From contig NZ_AP025491.1 of assembly GCF_024347495.1 (NCBI RefSeq), forward strand, positions 1,769,874 through 1,833,873: a stretch of DNA of 64,000 nt. The letters run 5' to 3'. Shown piece by piece: positions 1-9,196 of this stretch. The DNA comes from Vibrio gallaecicus (GTDB lineage Bacteria > Pseudomonadota > Gammaproteobacteria > Enterobacterales > Vibrionaceae). Position numbers and translations under genes: made by a program. Within the stretch, counting starts at the first letter, position 1; every line of letters begins with the position of its first letter. The notes below the pieces were generated by a model that saw only the letters and a program-made list of their open reading frames with translations, ran no database searches and had not been told where the DNA came from.

Positions 1-1152
1 TTCATCATGGTTATCAAGGAAGTGCATCATATGGTGTTCAATGTCTTGAAGTTGATGCTGAATTTCCGGAATGATAGCGGTTGATGCTTTGCCCTGCATG
101 ATGGCTTTCAAACCATCATAGAGATCGACCTTATCGTATAAGTAATCCATCTTGCCTAGCTTGATGTAATCTCGGTAAAGATGAGGTTGATACACTTCGG
201 CCATTAAAAACGCTTCTGCATTCTTCATTTTGATTGAAGAGTTGAGGTAGCTCCAAAATTCAACTGGCACCATTTCCGCCATATCATAGCGGAAACCATC
301 CACGCCTTTAGATAGCCAGTATAGAGCTATATCTCGGAATTTAACCCAAGAGTCAGGGACTTCAAATTCAAGCCAAAAGTGATAATGATCCATGTAATCG
401 CGGTGTTCAAAGTCACGAGGTAACTCTGGGAAATCTTTGGTGCCATCAGGCTTAATGCCATAGTTCACTTTTACGGTTTCGTACCAGTCGTCGAAGTTTG
501 GCTTGGAAAGGCGAGATCCATTACCTGTCCATTTTGCTGGGTTTTCAATAAATGGAGTCGCTAGGCTCGGATGATTTTCTCCACCAAGAGGCATGAACTC
601 AGAGATAATATCTGGCAATTCAAATGCAGCGTTAGGGATATAATAGAAGTTATTATCGCGATGGTACTCTACGCTGGTATCGTCTTGGCTACCGAAATCT
701 TTGATACCAGGCGGGTTGTTTTCCCCTTTGTATTGGCGTGCAACATGATTGGGTACGATGTCGATAATGACTTTTAAGCCGTTTTCATGGCTTCTTTGTA
801 TTAGCGCTTCGAACTCTTCAAGGCGAGAGGTTGGCTCATTAGCTAAATCAGGGTTTACTGAGTAGTAATCTTTGACTGCATAAGGAGAGCCAGCACGCCC
901 TTTGACGACACTTGGGTGATCATTGGTAATACCAATGTCGTTGTAATCCTTGATGACAGCATGATGCGGGATGCCGGTATACCAAATATGGGTTATACCA
1001 AGATCTTTTATTTCAGCCAGAGCGTGATGCGTGAAATCACTGAATTTTCCTACTCCATTTTCTTCCATCGTACCCCATGGAGTATTGGTGGTATTTTTGT
1101 TGCCAAACAAACGTGTAAAAACTTGATAGATAGCATGTTTATTATTATTCAT
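1..1152 (-). CDS. GH13 alpha-amylase, 3' end cut by the window edge
   Basis: The first 384 residues of a glycoside hydrolase family 13 alpha-amylase are visible; the stop lies beyond base 1. The fold signatures are clear: a beta-strand with DIVPNHV near residue 135, the nucleophile Asp290 in FRYDMAE, the acid Glu319 in MAEVYQP, and the third carboxylate Asp383 in LDNHDE at the edge. There is no signal peptide, so it is probably cytoplasmic and would act on maltodextrins. The ATG is preceded by AAAGGA about nine bases upstream. Two GGATGA/GGGATGG motifs upstream suggest MalT control, which would tie it to the malT-malPQ cluster 11 kb away. The exact subfamily and product specificity cannot be read from the fragment. 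Confidence 0.93.
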   Translation of the reverse strand, partial: MNNNKHAIYQVFTRLFGNKNTTNTPWGTMEENGVGKFSDFTHHALAEIKDLGITHIWYTGIPHHAVIKDYNDIGITNDHPSVVKGRAGSPYAVKDYYSVNPDLANEPTSRLEEFEALIQRSHENGLKVIIDIVPNHVARQYKGENNPPGIKDFGSQDDTSVEYHRDNNFYYIPNAAFELPDIISEFMPLGGENHPSLATPFIENPAKWTGNGSRLSKPNFDDWYETVKVNYGIKPDGTKDFPELPRDFEHRDYMDHYHFWLEFEVPDSWVKFRDIALYWLSKGVDGFRYDMAEMVPVEFWSYLNSSIKMKNAEAFLMAEVYQPHLYRDYIKLGKMDYLYDKVDLYDGLKAIMQGKASTAIIPEIQHQLQDIEHHMMHFLDNHDE

Positions 1153-1187
1153 TGTTATAATTCCTTTATATTCCATCATGTTATGTA

Positions 1188-1239
1188 GGGATGGATAAGG
1201 CATTTAGGCTAACGTATTTGTAAAAAAGCTTACTCATCC
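1188..1239 (-). promoter_or_regulatory. possible MalT boxes upstream of the alpha-amylase
   Basis: On the minus strand GGATGAG lies at 1233-1239, and GGGATGGA lies on the plus strand at 1188-1195. MalT boxes of enteric bacteria have a GGGGATGAGG-like core, usually in pairs. The match and the alpha-amylase function support MalT control, but short motifs like this occur by chance. Confidence 0.35.
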
Positions 1240-1369
1240 TTTATAAAAGATTTAAGGGCGTAGCTGAGTTTTCTTTGAAGGCTTGAATCGCTAATCTAGG
1301 CGCGTCAGTGAATACTTCGCGCATTGAACATTCAGTCAGTTTAATAAAATTTAAATCTAAGGAGTCTTT

Positions 1370-1753
1370 TTGTCTCTCACTATCATTTTTAGCTGTATTT
1401 ATTTAAGCATTGTCGCAGTGAGTATGCTGCTTTTTACTTCTTCTCAGGCGCTGTTCGTCGCCTACATTGTGATGAGCATTTTAACCTTCGCGCTTTATGC
1501 GAAAGATAAACGAGCGGCAATAAAAGGTAAGTGGCGAACCAAGGAAAGTACGTTACACCTGTTTTCTTTGTTGGGAGGTTGGCCTGGTGCGTTACTGGCG
1601 CAAGCGAAATTACGCCATAAAACTCAAAAGCAGCCATTTAAAGCTATTTTATGGATGTCGATTATCGGGAATATCAGTGCATTTTTGTGGGCTTTGACGG
1701 CGCAAGGACAAGCCGTGTTACAACCTATCCTTGCGAACTTATTGGTTAACTAA
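1370..1753 (+). CDS. DUF1294 family small membrane protein
   Basis: A 127-residue protein with hydrophobic helices at about residues 5-45 and 90-110. Between them is the DUF1294 signature: YAKDKRAA, WRTKE, LLGGWPGALLAQ and LRHKTQKQPF. The family is found in many bacteria, sometimes fused to a cold-shock domain; its function is unknown. The start is TTG, supported by AAGGAG at 1359-1364 with a five-base spacer. The gene is alone; the LysE gene downstream is convergent. Its stop codon lies inside a 16-base near-duplication. Confidence 0.85.
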   Translation: MSLTIIFSCIYLSIVAVSMLLFTSSQALFVAYIVMSILTFALYAKDKRAAIKGKWRTKESTLHLFSLLGGWPGALLAQAKLRHKTQKQPFKAILWMSIIGNISAFLWALTAQGQAVLQPILANLLVN

Positions 1754-1771
1754 ACTATTGGCTAACTAAAT
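1740..1771 (+). repeat. 16-base imperfect tandem duplication over a stop codon
   Basis: TATTGGTTAACTAAAC (1740-1755) is followed at once by TATTGGCTAACTAAAT (1756-1771), differing at two positions; a third partial copy, TATTG, starts at 1772. The stop codon of the DUF1294 gene is in the first copy, so the duplication does not change the protein. Confidence 0.7.
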
Positions 1772-1902
1772 TATTGAGCAGCTATGTATCTAAGCAATTG
1801 AGCATTTAAAATGAACTGAGTTTTCAGCCGTGTTAAAGCGTTAGATAACTAGATAACGTTTTGACTCAAGGCCTAGAAGTTAGGTGAGTCAATGACTAGA
1901 AA

Positions 1903-2487
1903 TTAGAGCATTGGAATTGTCGACGCGAGCAGTAAACCAGCCATCCCATAGTTGAAGCTCTTAATGCGCATTGGGGTCGTTAGCCAGTGCTGTAATTGTT
2001 TACCCGCTGCAGTCCAAAAAGTCACAGAAGGTAAATTGGCCAAGGTGAAAATCCCTGCAATGATGGCTAATTCCCACCAAGAGCTTCCAGAGCTATAGAC
2101 CGAAACCGCTGTTAATGCCATTGACCATCCCTTTGGATTCACCCATTGAAAACTCGCCGCACCTAGAAAAGTCATGGGTTTGAATGTGTCTGAATTTTTA
2201 GCTTTGCCACTGGTAGCAATCTTGATTGCAAGGTACACCAAGTAAGCCAAACTCAGGTACTTTAAAACTTGGTGCGTGACTGGGTAAGCATTAAATACGC
2301 CCATTAAACCGAACCCAACTAATAGCAACATTACGGCGAAACCGAGTGCGATACCCAACATGTGTGGGATGGTTCGAGCAAAGCCGACATTAGCTCCTGA
2401 AGTCATTAACATGATGTTGTTTGGCCCTGGAGTAAAGGTCGAGACAAACGCAAATAACGCCAATGCACTGAGTTGTTCTAATGGCAT
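1903..2487 (-). CDS. LysE family amino-acid exporter
   Basis: A 194-residue inner-membrane protein of the LysE/RhtB family, which exports amino acids or their derivatives. It has the N-terminal family motif TFTPGPNN and about six hydrophobic segments, with the conserved PKGW near the middle. An in-frame ATG lies four codons upstream at 2499, but GGAG sits six bases before the 2487 ATG and nothing similar precedes the outer one, so I chose 2487. It is divergent from an Lrp/AsnC regulator, an arrangement common for exporters induced by their own substrate. The substrate cannot be named. Confidence 0.9.
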   Translation of the reverse strand: MPLEQLSALALFAFVSTFTPGPNNIMLMTSGANVGFARTIPHMLGIALGFAVMLLLVGFGLMGVFNAYPVTHQVLKYLSLAYLVYLAIKIATSGKAKNSDTFKPMTFLGAASFQWVNPKGWSMALTAVSVYSSGSSWWELAIIAGIFTLANLPSVTFWTAAGKQLQHWLTTPMRIKSFNYGMAGLLLASTIPML

Positions 2488-2718
2488 AGTTTTCTCCATT
2501 TTTATTTATGCTGAGTAAGCACCGTATGCATGTGATGTACGAGCTTAAAATATGAGTGAATGCAAATAGTGCGAATGCAGAAGTGGTAAACCAACGAGCA
2601 TTGAAATATAGGCATGAGAATCTTGTCTGACCGGTCAAGCTTCATACTAGGTGGAAAGCACCGCAATTTTGTGTTTATATTCATCTCATTAAGGATTTTT
2701 GAGCAATAAACAACGGCT

Positions 2719-3159
2719 ATGGATAGATTTGACGAAAGAATATTGCATGAGCTAAAAGCTGACGGCAGAATCTCCAATGTAGACCTTTCTGAAAGGGTAG
2801 GGTTATCTCCATCAGCAACCCTAAGGCGAGTGCAAGATTTAGAGAAAAAAGGGGTGATTCAAGGCTATCGCGCGGTATTAGATAATGTGCAAATGGGCGT
2901 TGGTTTTATTGCTTACGTATCGATTGGTTTATCTAGCCACAGCAAAGCGGCTCAACTTGAATTCGAACAGCATGTCAGCTTAGAAAGTGAAGTAGTTGAA
3001 TGCCACAATATTACGGGTGCAAATGAATATTTATTACGAGTAGAAACCCGTGATTTACCAAGTTATAAAAAGTTTCACGCTGATGTTTTAGGTGAATGCG
3101 CGCAAGTTCAATCCATTTCAACGATGGTAGTGATGGATACGCCAAAAGACGAACGCTAG
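2719..3159 (+). CDS. Lrp/AsnC family transcriptional regulator
   Basis: A 146-residue regulator. Residues 1-60 form the AsnC-type winged helix-turn-helix (ILHELKADGRISNVDLSERV, then LSPSATLRRVQDLEKKGVI), and residues 65-145 form the RAM/AsnC ligand-binding domain, ending in a beta strand with STMVVMD. Proteins of this family form octamers or dimers and respond to amino acids. It reads away from the LysE exporter, which it probably regulates from the 230-base shared region. The ribosome binding site is weak. Confidence 0.9.
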   Translation: MDRFDERILHELKADGRISNVDLSERVGLSPSATLRRVQDLEKKGVIQGYRAVLDNVQMGVGFIAYVSIGLSSHSKAAQLEFEQHVSLESEVVECHNITGANEYLLRVETRDLPSYKKFHADVLGECAQVQSISTMVVMDTPKDER

Positions 3160-3262
3160 CCATAACTATTCAATGAAAATCTTAGTTAAGGTTATGAAGT
3201 TTAATGATTTTAATTAGCGCTAAAGTTGTATGAAATGTTGGGTTATTGATTAAGGAAAGAGA

Positions 3263-4198
3263 GTGCCAAATACTAACCAGTTATTATTGTTTCTTGATGT
3301 TGTTCAGCAAGGGTCTTTTACCAAAGCTGCGGCTTTACACAATATGGATAACTCTTCACTTTCAAAACAAATTAAGAAGTTGGAAGCTGATCTTGGTGTG
3401 CAGCTTTTGAACCGCTCTACTCGGTCCTTTTCTTTGACCTCTGCCGGTGAAGACATTCTTGCTCAAACCCATGTTCTTCAAGATACGCTTGACCAAATTC
3501 AAGGTATTGCTGATTCGTATCAGTCTGAACCTAAAGGTATGTTACGAATTACGACTCCCATCTATTTTGGTCAACAATACCTGCAGCCGATAGTATCTGA
3601 TTTTATGAAGCGCTACCCTGATGTGCAGATCACCTTGTCTTTAAATGATAAAAAAGCCGATATCATTGCTGATCAGTACGATATTGCTTTTCGAATTGGC
3701 AAGCTTGCAGAGTCTAATCTAATTGCTCGAAAAATTGCAGACACTCACTTTTTGCTGGTGGCTTCTAAAGAGTTTGTTGAGCAGCACGGTATGCCTGAAA
3801 CTCCGCAAGATTTGATTAAGCTTCCTGCAATAATTTACAGCAATAGAGATATTAGGTTAGACCACCTTCGCATTAATGAAAGTCCGGGAAGTGACCTGTA
3901 CCATAGTTGGAAAATGAAAGGCAATTTTGTTGTTAGTGATGTTCGAACGATCGTTGCTGGGGTCAGTGATGGGCTCGGCTATACCTTGCTTGACTTGTCT
4001 AACCTTCATTACTCAATGGAAGAATTGGGCTTAGTCACTTTATTGCCTGATTATCATATTTCGAGGTTAGATACCGCTATTTACGCAATATACCCGCACA
4101 GAAAGCAGACTAAGCTAGTCAAAGAATTTATCCAGAGTGTGCAAGACTATATTGGTAGTCCCCCTATGTGGGAAAAGAACCGACTAAAAAAGCAATAA
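3263..4198 (+). CDS. LysR family transcriptional regulator
   Basis: A 311-residue regulator with an N-terminal winged HTH (residues 4-62: FLDVVQQGSFTKAAALHNMDNSSLSKQIKKLE in short pieces) and a LysR substrate-binding domain from about residue 90 (GMLRITTPIYFGQQYLQPIV). It begins with GTG, preceded by AAGGAAAGA at a good distance. No divergent or co-directional partner adjoins it, so its targets are unknown. The sequence is closest in style to the large group of LysR proteins of gamma-proteobacteria that act on oxidoreductase genes, but this is weak. Confidence 0.9.
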   Translation: MPNTNQLLLFLDVVQQGSFTKAAALHNMDNSSLSKQIKKLEADLGVQLLNRSTRSFSLTSAGEDILAQTHVLQDTLDQIQGIADSYQSEPKGMLRITTPIYFGQQYLQPIVSDFMKRYPDVQITLSLNDKKADIIADQYDIAFRIGKLAESNLIARKIADTHFLLVASKEFVEQHGMPETPQDLIKLPAIIYSNRDIRLDHLRINESPGSDLYHSWKMKGNFVVSDVRTIVAGVSDGLGYTLLDLSNLHYSMEELGLVTLLPDYHISRLDTAIYAIYPHRKQTKLVKEFIQSVQDYIGSPPMWEKNRLKKQ

Positions 4199-4227
4199 AT
4201 TACTGAACAAAGAATCTACCGCATAAT

Positions 4228-4255
4228 AAAGGGCGTGCTTAAATGAGCGCGCCTT
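4228..4255 (+). terminator. terminator of the LysR gene
   Basis: AAAGGGCGTGC pairs with GCGCGCCTTT, with one bulged G and one G-T pair, over a seven-base loop. The tail GTTGTATT is only moderately U-rich. Confidence 0.5.
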
Positions 4256-4699
4256 TGTTGTATTCGTCAGTATTAATGCTTAATAACACCGTAAACTAAT
4301 AAGTATTTATAAGTTGAATTTACAATGTAAACTCTAACAAATACAAAGGTTCATGGACTATTTAAACCTCATGATATGTTTGCTTATACTTCAAATATCC
4401 TTTTAGGCAGTTCTGCCTTATTGGTTACTCCTAGAATCCAATATAGACCCACCAATTGAAAATGTATGATTGAAGATCACAATGGTCAACTCCAAATGAA
4501 ATCTCATGTGCCAATGGCTGTATAGTGGCATTATCATCAAAAGTTGCTCACTTATGTCATTTTTTCCGGGAATATGCTTATTAATTCATGCGTCTTCTTC
4601 AGGTTTTCCATGAATAGCCGCTAAAATAGATATCATCTAAAGCTGATTGTATTTTCCACTTCGGTATTTGAAATCAGCTTACCAACATTAAGAATTTTT
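4256..4699. other. intergenic region between LysR and Sel1 genes
   Basis: About 440 A+T-rich bases without a convincing gene. A 17-codon hydrophobic ORF can be drawn starting near 4352, but it has a poor ribosome binding site. The region probably contains the promoter of the Sel1-repeat gene; I see no clear operator. Confidence 0.4.
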
Positions 4700-5902
4700 A
4701 TGAGTACTATGGGAATCGCAATTGGTGCGACAGCTCTATCACTTTTGCTTGTGTTCATCTGGCTTATGTCGCTGTCTTTAAGAAAGCAGCGCATCGAGGA
4801 AGAAAGAAAAGCGCGTGAAGTGGCTTACCGAAAAGCGATTGAAAAAGCACGAAAACAAGAGAAGCAAGAACGTCTTTTTAAAGCTGAAACTGGGCATCTT
4901 CCCTCTATTCTCTTTCTAGCAAAAGAAGCGGAAAGAACGAATTTGAAAGAGGCTCTATATTGGTATGAAAAAGCCGCGCAGTTGGATGACATGAATGGCA
5001 TGTATGGCATTGTGCGTATCAGCATGCGTAAAAGAGAAGATCTGATTCTAAAAGAGCAAGCGAATTTCTGGCAGCTAGCGATTGCTGGTTTAGAAGGGGA
5101 TTTGAATGCTAAGTTTGAGATGGGTAAAGCGCTAATTTTCGGAAGAGGGACAACCAAAAATATCCCTAAAGGCTACTCATTAATTGAAGAATCAGCATCA
5201 GCAGGCAACCCAGAAGCCATGATTTTCATGGGTGATTGGAATGTTGATAAAACTAATCCTGAAGCCTCAGCCGAAGCTTCTGTAAAATGGTATAAAGGCG
5301 CAGCAGATAAAGGGAAAATTGAAGGGAGCCTTAAGCTGGGTGCAAGTTATTTAAATGGTGTAGGTGTTCCTAAGAACCATGGAATGGCATGTTATTGGTT
5401 AGAGAGTGCTGCTGAAAAAAGCCACCCTGAAGCGATGTGCCGTGCGGGTGAAGCATGGAGAGATCAAGGTGAGCACGGAAATGCGATTTCTTATATTTGG
5501 TTGTTTATGGCGGCCCACTTTGGTTATGAACCTGCAAGACCCATTAGAGATATTGTAGGGTCAAATTTAGGGGTTGATTCAGTTGTAGGTTTGCAGTCCT
5601 TAACGAAACCACTTATTGCGAAGTTAACCCAAAAATCAGTAGCTAAACATTCAATTATCCGAGCGTTAAATAAGCTATACAAACGTGGAGTGCCGATTCC
5701 TAAAAAAGTCGTTGAAGTGGAAGATGATTCAGACGAGATACAAGTTGATACGCAGCAACAGGAAAGCTTACAACGAGAACAAAGCCTAAATGATGTCGAC
5801 CAAAAAGCAGGTGAGCAAGCAAAAGCGCCAGTTGCTGTCGAACCTTCGATACCTACTACGGCACTGGATTTTTCTCAGCCACTTAAGCCGCCCAAGATTT
5901 AA
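4700..5902 (+). CDS. membrane-anchored Sel1-repeat (TPR-like) protein
   Basis: A 400-residue protein. Residues 5-26 form a single N-terminal membrane helix followed by a long basic, charged helix (RKQRIEEERKAREVAYRKA). From about residue 65 to 290 there are Sel1-like repeats, seen as A..G...A......G motifs such as GKALIFGRGTTKN, GASYLNGVGVPKN and YWLESAAEKSHPEAM. The C-terminal 70 residues are acidic, Q-rich and probably disordered. Sel1 proteins usually serve as adaptors in signalling or envelope complexes. It stands alone between a LysR gene and convergent sstT, so no partner is suggested. Its start is not strongly supported by a ribosome binding site. Confidence 0.85.
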   Translation: MSTMGIAIGATALSLLLVFIWLMSLSLRKQRIEEERKAREVAYRKAIEKARKQEKQERLFKAETGHLPSILFLAKEAERTNLKEALYWYEKAAQLDDMNGMYGIVRISMRKREDLILKEQANFWQLAIAGLEGDLNAKFEMGKALIFGRGTTKNIPKGYSLIEESASAGNPEAMIFMGDWNVDKTNPEASAEASVKWYKGAADKGKIEGSLKLGASYLNGVGVPKNHGMACYWLESAAEKSHPEAMCRAGEAWRDQGEHGNAISYIWLFMAAHFGYEPARPIRDIVGSNLGVDSVVGLQSLTKPLIAKLTQKSVAKHSIIRALNKLYKRGVPIPKKVVEVEDDSDEIQVDTQQQESLQREQSLNDVDQKAGEQAKAPVAVEPSIPTTALDFSQPLKPPKI

Positions 5903-6013
5903 CCGATTAGATTTAAATTAATTAGCTGTAAACGACTTAGTTTAAGCCCTTCAGTTCAGCGGTCGCTTATCTAAAGCTTGTCGCAACGAAATATAGATAA
6001 AACAGATAAAAAG

Positions 6014-6044
6014 AAACGGGGAAGCATTAGCTTCCCCGTTTTTT
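6014..6044. terminator. bidirectional terminator between Sel1 gene and sstT
   Basis: A perfect 12-pair stem, AAACGGGGAAGC with GCTTCCCCGTTT, over an ATTA loop, with T-runs on both strands. It can serve both convergent genes. Confidence 0.88.
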
Positions 6045-6085
6045 GTTGGAACTTAATCCAATTTAGCTCTGTCGCTCAGAATGTA

Positions 6086-7303
6086 TTACTGTGCTTTTTG
6101 TTGCTCAGCTTTACAAACGGCCGCTGTGAACACAACATCAGTTGAGCTGTTCAGTGCTGTTTCTGCAGAATCTTGAATCACACCAATAATGAAACCAACC
6201 GCAACAACCTGCATTGCCACATCATTAGAAATACCAAACAGACCACATGCAAGTGGGATCAGCAGTAATGAACCACCCGCTACACCAGAAGCACCACATG
6301 CTGAAACCGCAGCAACAAGGCTAAGTAAGATTGCTGTGAAGATATCAATTTCAATACCCATAGTATGAACCGCTGCTAGCGTTAATACTGTAATCGTAAT
6401 TGCAGCACCAGCCATGTTAATGGTTGCGCCTAGTGGAATAGAAACTGAGTAAGTGTCTTCATCAAGTTCAAGCTTCTTACATAAGTTCATGTTTACTGGG
6501 ATGTTAGCAGCACTTGAACGAGTAAAGAATGCCGTCACGCCTGACTCGCGAATACATTGCAGCACAAGCGGGTAAGGGTTTTGCTTGGTTTTCACGAATA
6601 CGATTATTGGGTTAACGACAAGAGCAATAATAAGCATTGAGCTTAGAAGTACTGCTAGAAGTTGACCATAGCTTGCTAGAGCATCAAAGCCTGTTGTTGC
6701 GAACGTTGCAGAAACAAGACCGAAGATACCAAAAGGAGCAAGGCGAATAATAAAGCGAACAATGTGAGACACGCTGTTACTTAAATCTTCAAATACCGCT
6801 TTCGTTGTTGATGATGCGTGGTGAAGTGCAAGACCAAGACCAATAGCCCAAGCAAGAATGCCAATGTAGTTAGCGTTCATTAATGCACTTACTGGATTAT
6901 CAACAAGCTTGAATAATAATGTGTTTAGGACTTCCGCAATACCTTGAGGAGGGTTCGCACCTTCAGCGCCAGCAACCAGTGTCAAAGTGGTTGGGAACAT
7001 GAAGCTTAATACAACAGCGGTTAGAGCTGCTGAAAATGTACCAAAAAGGTAAAGTACGATGATTGGTCGCATGTGGGTATGCTGACCTTTTTTCTGGTTT
7101 GCAATAGAAGCAGCAACAAGAATGAATACCAAAATTGGGGCTACCGCTTTTAATGCACCAACAAACAGGCTACCAAGTAGACCTGCATCTTGGGCTGCTG
7201 ATGGTGACACCATTGCTAGAATGACACCAAAAACAATACCCGCAAGGATCTGGAGAACTAAGTTCCCACGAGCAATGCGAGCGACGATGTTGTTATTTTG
7301 CAT
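6086..7303 (-). CDS. sstT: serine/threonine:sodium symporter SstT
   Basis: A 405-residue inner-membrane transporter of the dicarboxylate/amino-acid:cation symporter family. The length, the N-terminus [15 protein letters not shown] and the hairpin/substrate motifs ([43 protein letters not shown]) match SstT, which imports serine and threonine with Na+. It has eight membrane spans and two re-entrant loops in the family. Monocistronic: it faces the Sel1 gene and is separated from rsgA by about 500 bases. Nothing is missing. Confidence 0.95.
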   Translation of the reverse strand: MQNNNIVARIARGNLVLQILAGIVFGVILAMVSPSAAQDAGLLGSLFVGALKAVAPILVFILVAASIANQKKGQHTHMRPIIVLYLFGTFSAALTAVVLSFMFPTTLTLVAGAEGANPPQGIAEVLNTLLFKLVDNPVSALMNANYIGILAWAIGLGLALHHASSTTKAVFEDLSNSVSHIVRFIIRLAPFGIFGLVSATFATTGFDALASYGQLLAVLLSSMLIIALVVNPIIVFVKTKQNPYPLVLQCIRESGVTAFFTRSSAANIPVNMNLCKKLELDEDTYSVSIPLGATINMAGAAITITVLTLAAVHTMGIEIDIFTAILLSLVAAVSACGASGVAGGSLLLIPLACGLFGISNDVAMQVVAVGFIIGVIQDSAETALNSSTDVVFTAAVCKAEQQKAQ

Positions 7304-7695
7304 AAAATACCTGCAATTATTTAGTTGTTATAGTTTGTCGTGTTTTATAAAAGCACGATCATTTCGTCTATTCATTAGCCGAATAGTCGTTATGGTAACT
7401 ACATAATATTTTGTGTCTAGGATTAGTTTGTTTTTAGGGTAATTGTTTGCTCTATGTGCTTAATTTAAGTTCTAATGTTTATTTTATGTTAATTATTGGT
7501 GTTATTAACTATTTTACTTAACTTTTTTGTTGGTGTTTTTTAACCGTTTTAGTCAGGATTTGATATTCAGTGAGTGAATAGAAAGTGCTATATGAGATAG
7601 GTGTCTTAGGCTGGTATTTAAGCCGGTATTCGTACCTATAGTTACTGTGGGGCTTACTCGATTAAAAAAGAGCAGATTCAAGACAGCATTGCAGG
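7304..7695. other. sstT upstream region
   Basis: About 390 bases with no gene. It holds the presumed sstT promoter on the minus strand. A weak nested RNA fold is possible near 7588-7640, where ATAGGT pairs with ACCTAT around GGCT/AGCC. I see no riboswitch that I recognise. Confidence 0.4.
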
Positions 7696-7721
7696 AAATA
7701 AAACGCCCCTTAAAAAGGGGC
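7696..7721 (-). terminator. terminator of rsgA
   Basis: On the minus strand GCCCCTT, a three-base loop and AAGGGGC are followed by GTTTTATTT. It lies about 90 bases past the rsgA stop, beyond the octamer repeat. Confidence 0.8.
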
Positions 7722-7750
7722 ATGGTAAGGTGATTTCAATGATTTATTCT

Positions 7751-7798
7751 GTTTCTAGGTTTCTAGGTTTCTAGGTTTCTAGGTTTCTAGGTTTCTAG
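7751..7798. repeat. (GTTTCTAG)6 tandem octamer
   Basis: Six perfect copies of GTTTCTAG, read as CTAGAAAC on the rsgA mRNA strand, begin eight bases after the rsgA stop codon and end before its terminator. They therefore lie in the 3' untranslated region. Repeat number is likely to vary between strains. A related octamer array follows the PTS gene at 40205. Confidence 0.95.
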
Positions 7799-7806
7799 AT
7801 TTAAGC

Positions 7807-8871
7807 CTAAGAGCCACCTTGTTTGATGTTACGGCTTTCCGATTGTACGTTTCGGTACATTTTAGAAAGCTGTTTGTAGTGCGAACGTTGCTCGGCCAGA
7901 GTAGCGCCATTTCGAGCTTGTTCTCTCAGCAACTTTTGGTAATTCTTAAAGCGCCTTTCTGTCAGGTCTCCACTTTCAATCGCAGCCGTGATTTTACAAC
8001 CAGGCTCTGATTCGTGGTGGCAGTCTGAGAAGCGACAGCGTAGAGCGAGCTCTTCGATATCAGAAAAGGTTTCACTTACACCATCAGCACAGTCGGCTAA
8101 TTGAAGCTCACGCATCCCTGGAGTATCCAGAAGCAAACCGCCACTTCTAAGAGAATGAAGTGATCGAGATGTCGTAGTATGACGACCTTTACTGTCGTCT
8201 TCTCTAATTCCCCCAGTTTCTTGCTCTTCACTGCCTATTAATGAGTTAACTAATGTTGACTTCCCAACACCAGATGACCCCATGAGCGCGACGGTTTTAC
8301 CAACTTTGCAAAAATGTGCCAATACCTGAGTAGAATCGATATCTAAACTGTTCACTGACTCAACCATTAGCATTGGGTCGAGTTGTTGAACTTGCATGAT
8401 TTTGTCTTCTACATCGTCACATAAGTCTTTTTTGGTTAGAACAATAACGGGTTCTACTTGTGCTTCATTGGCAAGCGCTAAGTAACGTTCAATTCTGCTT
8501 AAGTTAAAGTCATTATTGAGTGAAACTACGATAAAAACAGTGTCAATGTTAGCGGAAATATACTGCTCAGACACTTTACTGCCTGCGGCTTTTCGACTAA
8601 ATAGAGATTGCCTTTCTAGCAAGCGGTCAAACTGTTGTTCTAGCGTTAAGATCACCCAATCACCGACCGTCATAGCTGGTTGGCTATGGTGAATAGGTAA
8701 GGTTATTTCACCTTGTTCACTTGCTAGAGTATAGCCACTTCTATGATGAGCAACAACGCGAGCAATGATAGATTGGTCGTAGTCTTCAAGTGTTAGTTGT
8801 TGTTGGAATACAGGTTGCCATCCAAGTTGTTGAAGTGTCATTGGATGAGAAAATGCAGTTTGTGAATTCAT
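7807..8871 (-). CDS. rsgA: ribosome small-subunit GTPase RsgA
   Basis: A 354-residue circularly permuted GTPase that helps late 30S subunit maturation. Order of parts: an OB-fold (about 30-95), the G4 motif TKKD near 146, the G1 P-loop GSSGVGKST near 199, G3 DTPG near 249, and a C-terminal zinc knuckle with Cys/His in [14 protein letters not shown]. This G4-G1-G3 order is diagnostic of YjeQ/RsgA. The protein lacks the long N-terminal basic tail of the main E. coli enzyme, so it may be the second paralogue that many vibrios carry. AGGG lies upstream of the ATG. A possible leader peptide and hairpin lie upstream on the same strand. Confidence 0.93.
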   Translation of the reverse strand: MNSQTAFSHPMTLQQLGWQPVFQQQLTLEDYDQSIIARVVAHHRSGYTLASEQGEITLPIHHSQPAMTVGDWVILTLEQQFDRLLERQSLFSRKAAGSKVSEQYISANIDTVFIVVSLNNDFNLSRIERYLALANEAQVEPVIVLTKKDLCDDVEDKIMQVQQLDPMLMVESVNSLDIDSTQVLAHFCKVGKTVALMGSSGVGKSTLVNSLIGSEEQETGGIREDDSKGRHTTTSRSLHSLRSGGLLLDTPGMRELQLADCADGVSETFSDIEELALRCRFSDCHHESEPGCKITAAIESGDLTERRFKNYQKLLREQARNGATLAEQRSHYKQLSKMYRNVQSESRNIKQGGS

Positions 8872-9005
8872 TATTTGTTTACCCTAGACGTGCGAACTGC
8901 ATGAAAAATTTCGTTTATTTGCGAGCTATTTAGCTTGCTGTACAGTAATGCGCTCGAGACGTCATAAAAACGTTTGAGTTAGGGTCAAATGGAATTGATG
9001 TAGAC

Positions 9006-9026
9006 CCCGGTAATTAATTACACGGG
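9006..9026. other. palindrome in the rsgA leader
   Basis: CCCG, then the 12-base perfect palindrome GTAATTAATTAC, then A and CGGG. It could be an operator or an RNA hairpin ahead of rsgA. No protein can be assigned to it. Confidence 0.4.
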
Positions 9027-9106
9027 TAAAGGTAGCGGGGGTAATAACTCAAATTTAGCTATTGGCTAGTGTTGAAACTGGCTAGCTGTGAAATTGAGTA
9101 ATTAAA

Positions 9107-9144
9107 TTGGTAGGAAATTAGTTGTCTTTAGGAGTTTCTACCAA
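9107..9144 (-). other. hairpin overlapping the end of the small ORF
   Basis: TTGGTAGGAAA (9107-9117) and TTTCTACCAA (9135-9144) form a 10-pair stem with one bulge and a 17-base loop. The stop codon of the small ORF at 9146 lies just next to it. This arrangement is typical of leader-peptide control, but there is no strong U-run, so termination is not shown. Confidence 0.4.
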
Positions 9145-9145
9145 G

Positions 9146-9196
9146 TTATACGCGCGATACTTTTACAGTCGTGTTTAGGTTCGTCATTACAATCAT
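9146..9196 (-). CDS. small ORF, 16 codons, with strong ribosome binding site
   Basis: Reads MIVMTNLNTTVKVSRV. GGAGG at 9204-9208 stands seven bases before the ATG, one of the best ribosome binding sites in the window. It lies after the PCuAC gene terminator and about 275 bases upstream of rsgA on the same strand, so it could be a leader peptide or a free small protein. There is no similarity I recognise. Translation is inferred only from the ribosome binding site and ATG. Confidence 0.4.
   Translation of the reverse strand: MIVMTNLNTTVKVSRV

Noticed and set aside
2502..2777. 91-codon minus-strand ORF between LysE and Lrp genes
   Set aside because: Overlaps the Lrp coding start and the promoter region, with no family signature.
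4352..4405. 17-codon hydrophobic ORF
   Set aside because: The ribosome binding site is too close to the ATG and weak; chance ORFs of this size are common in A+T-rich gaps.
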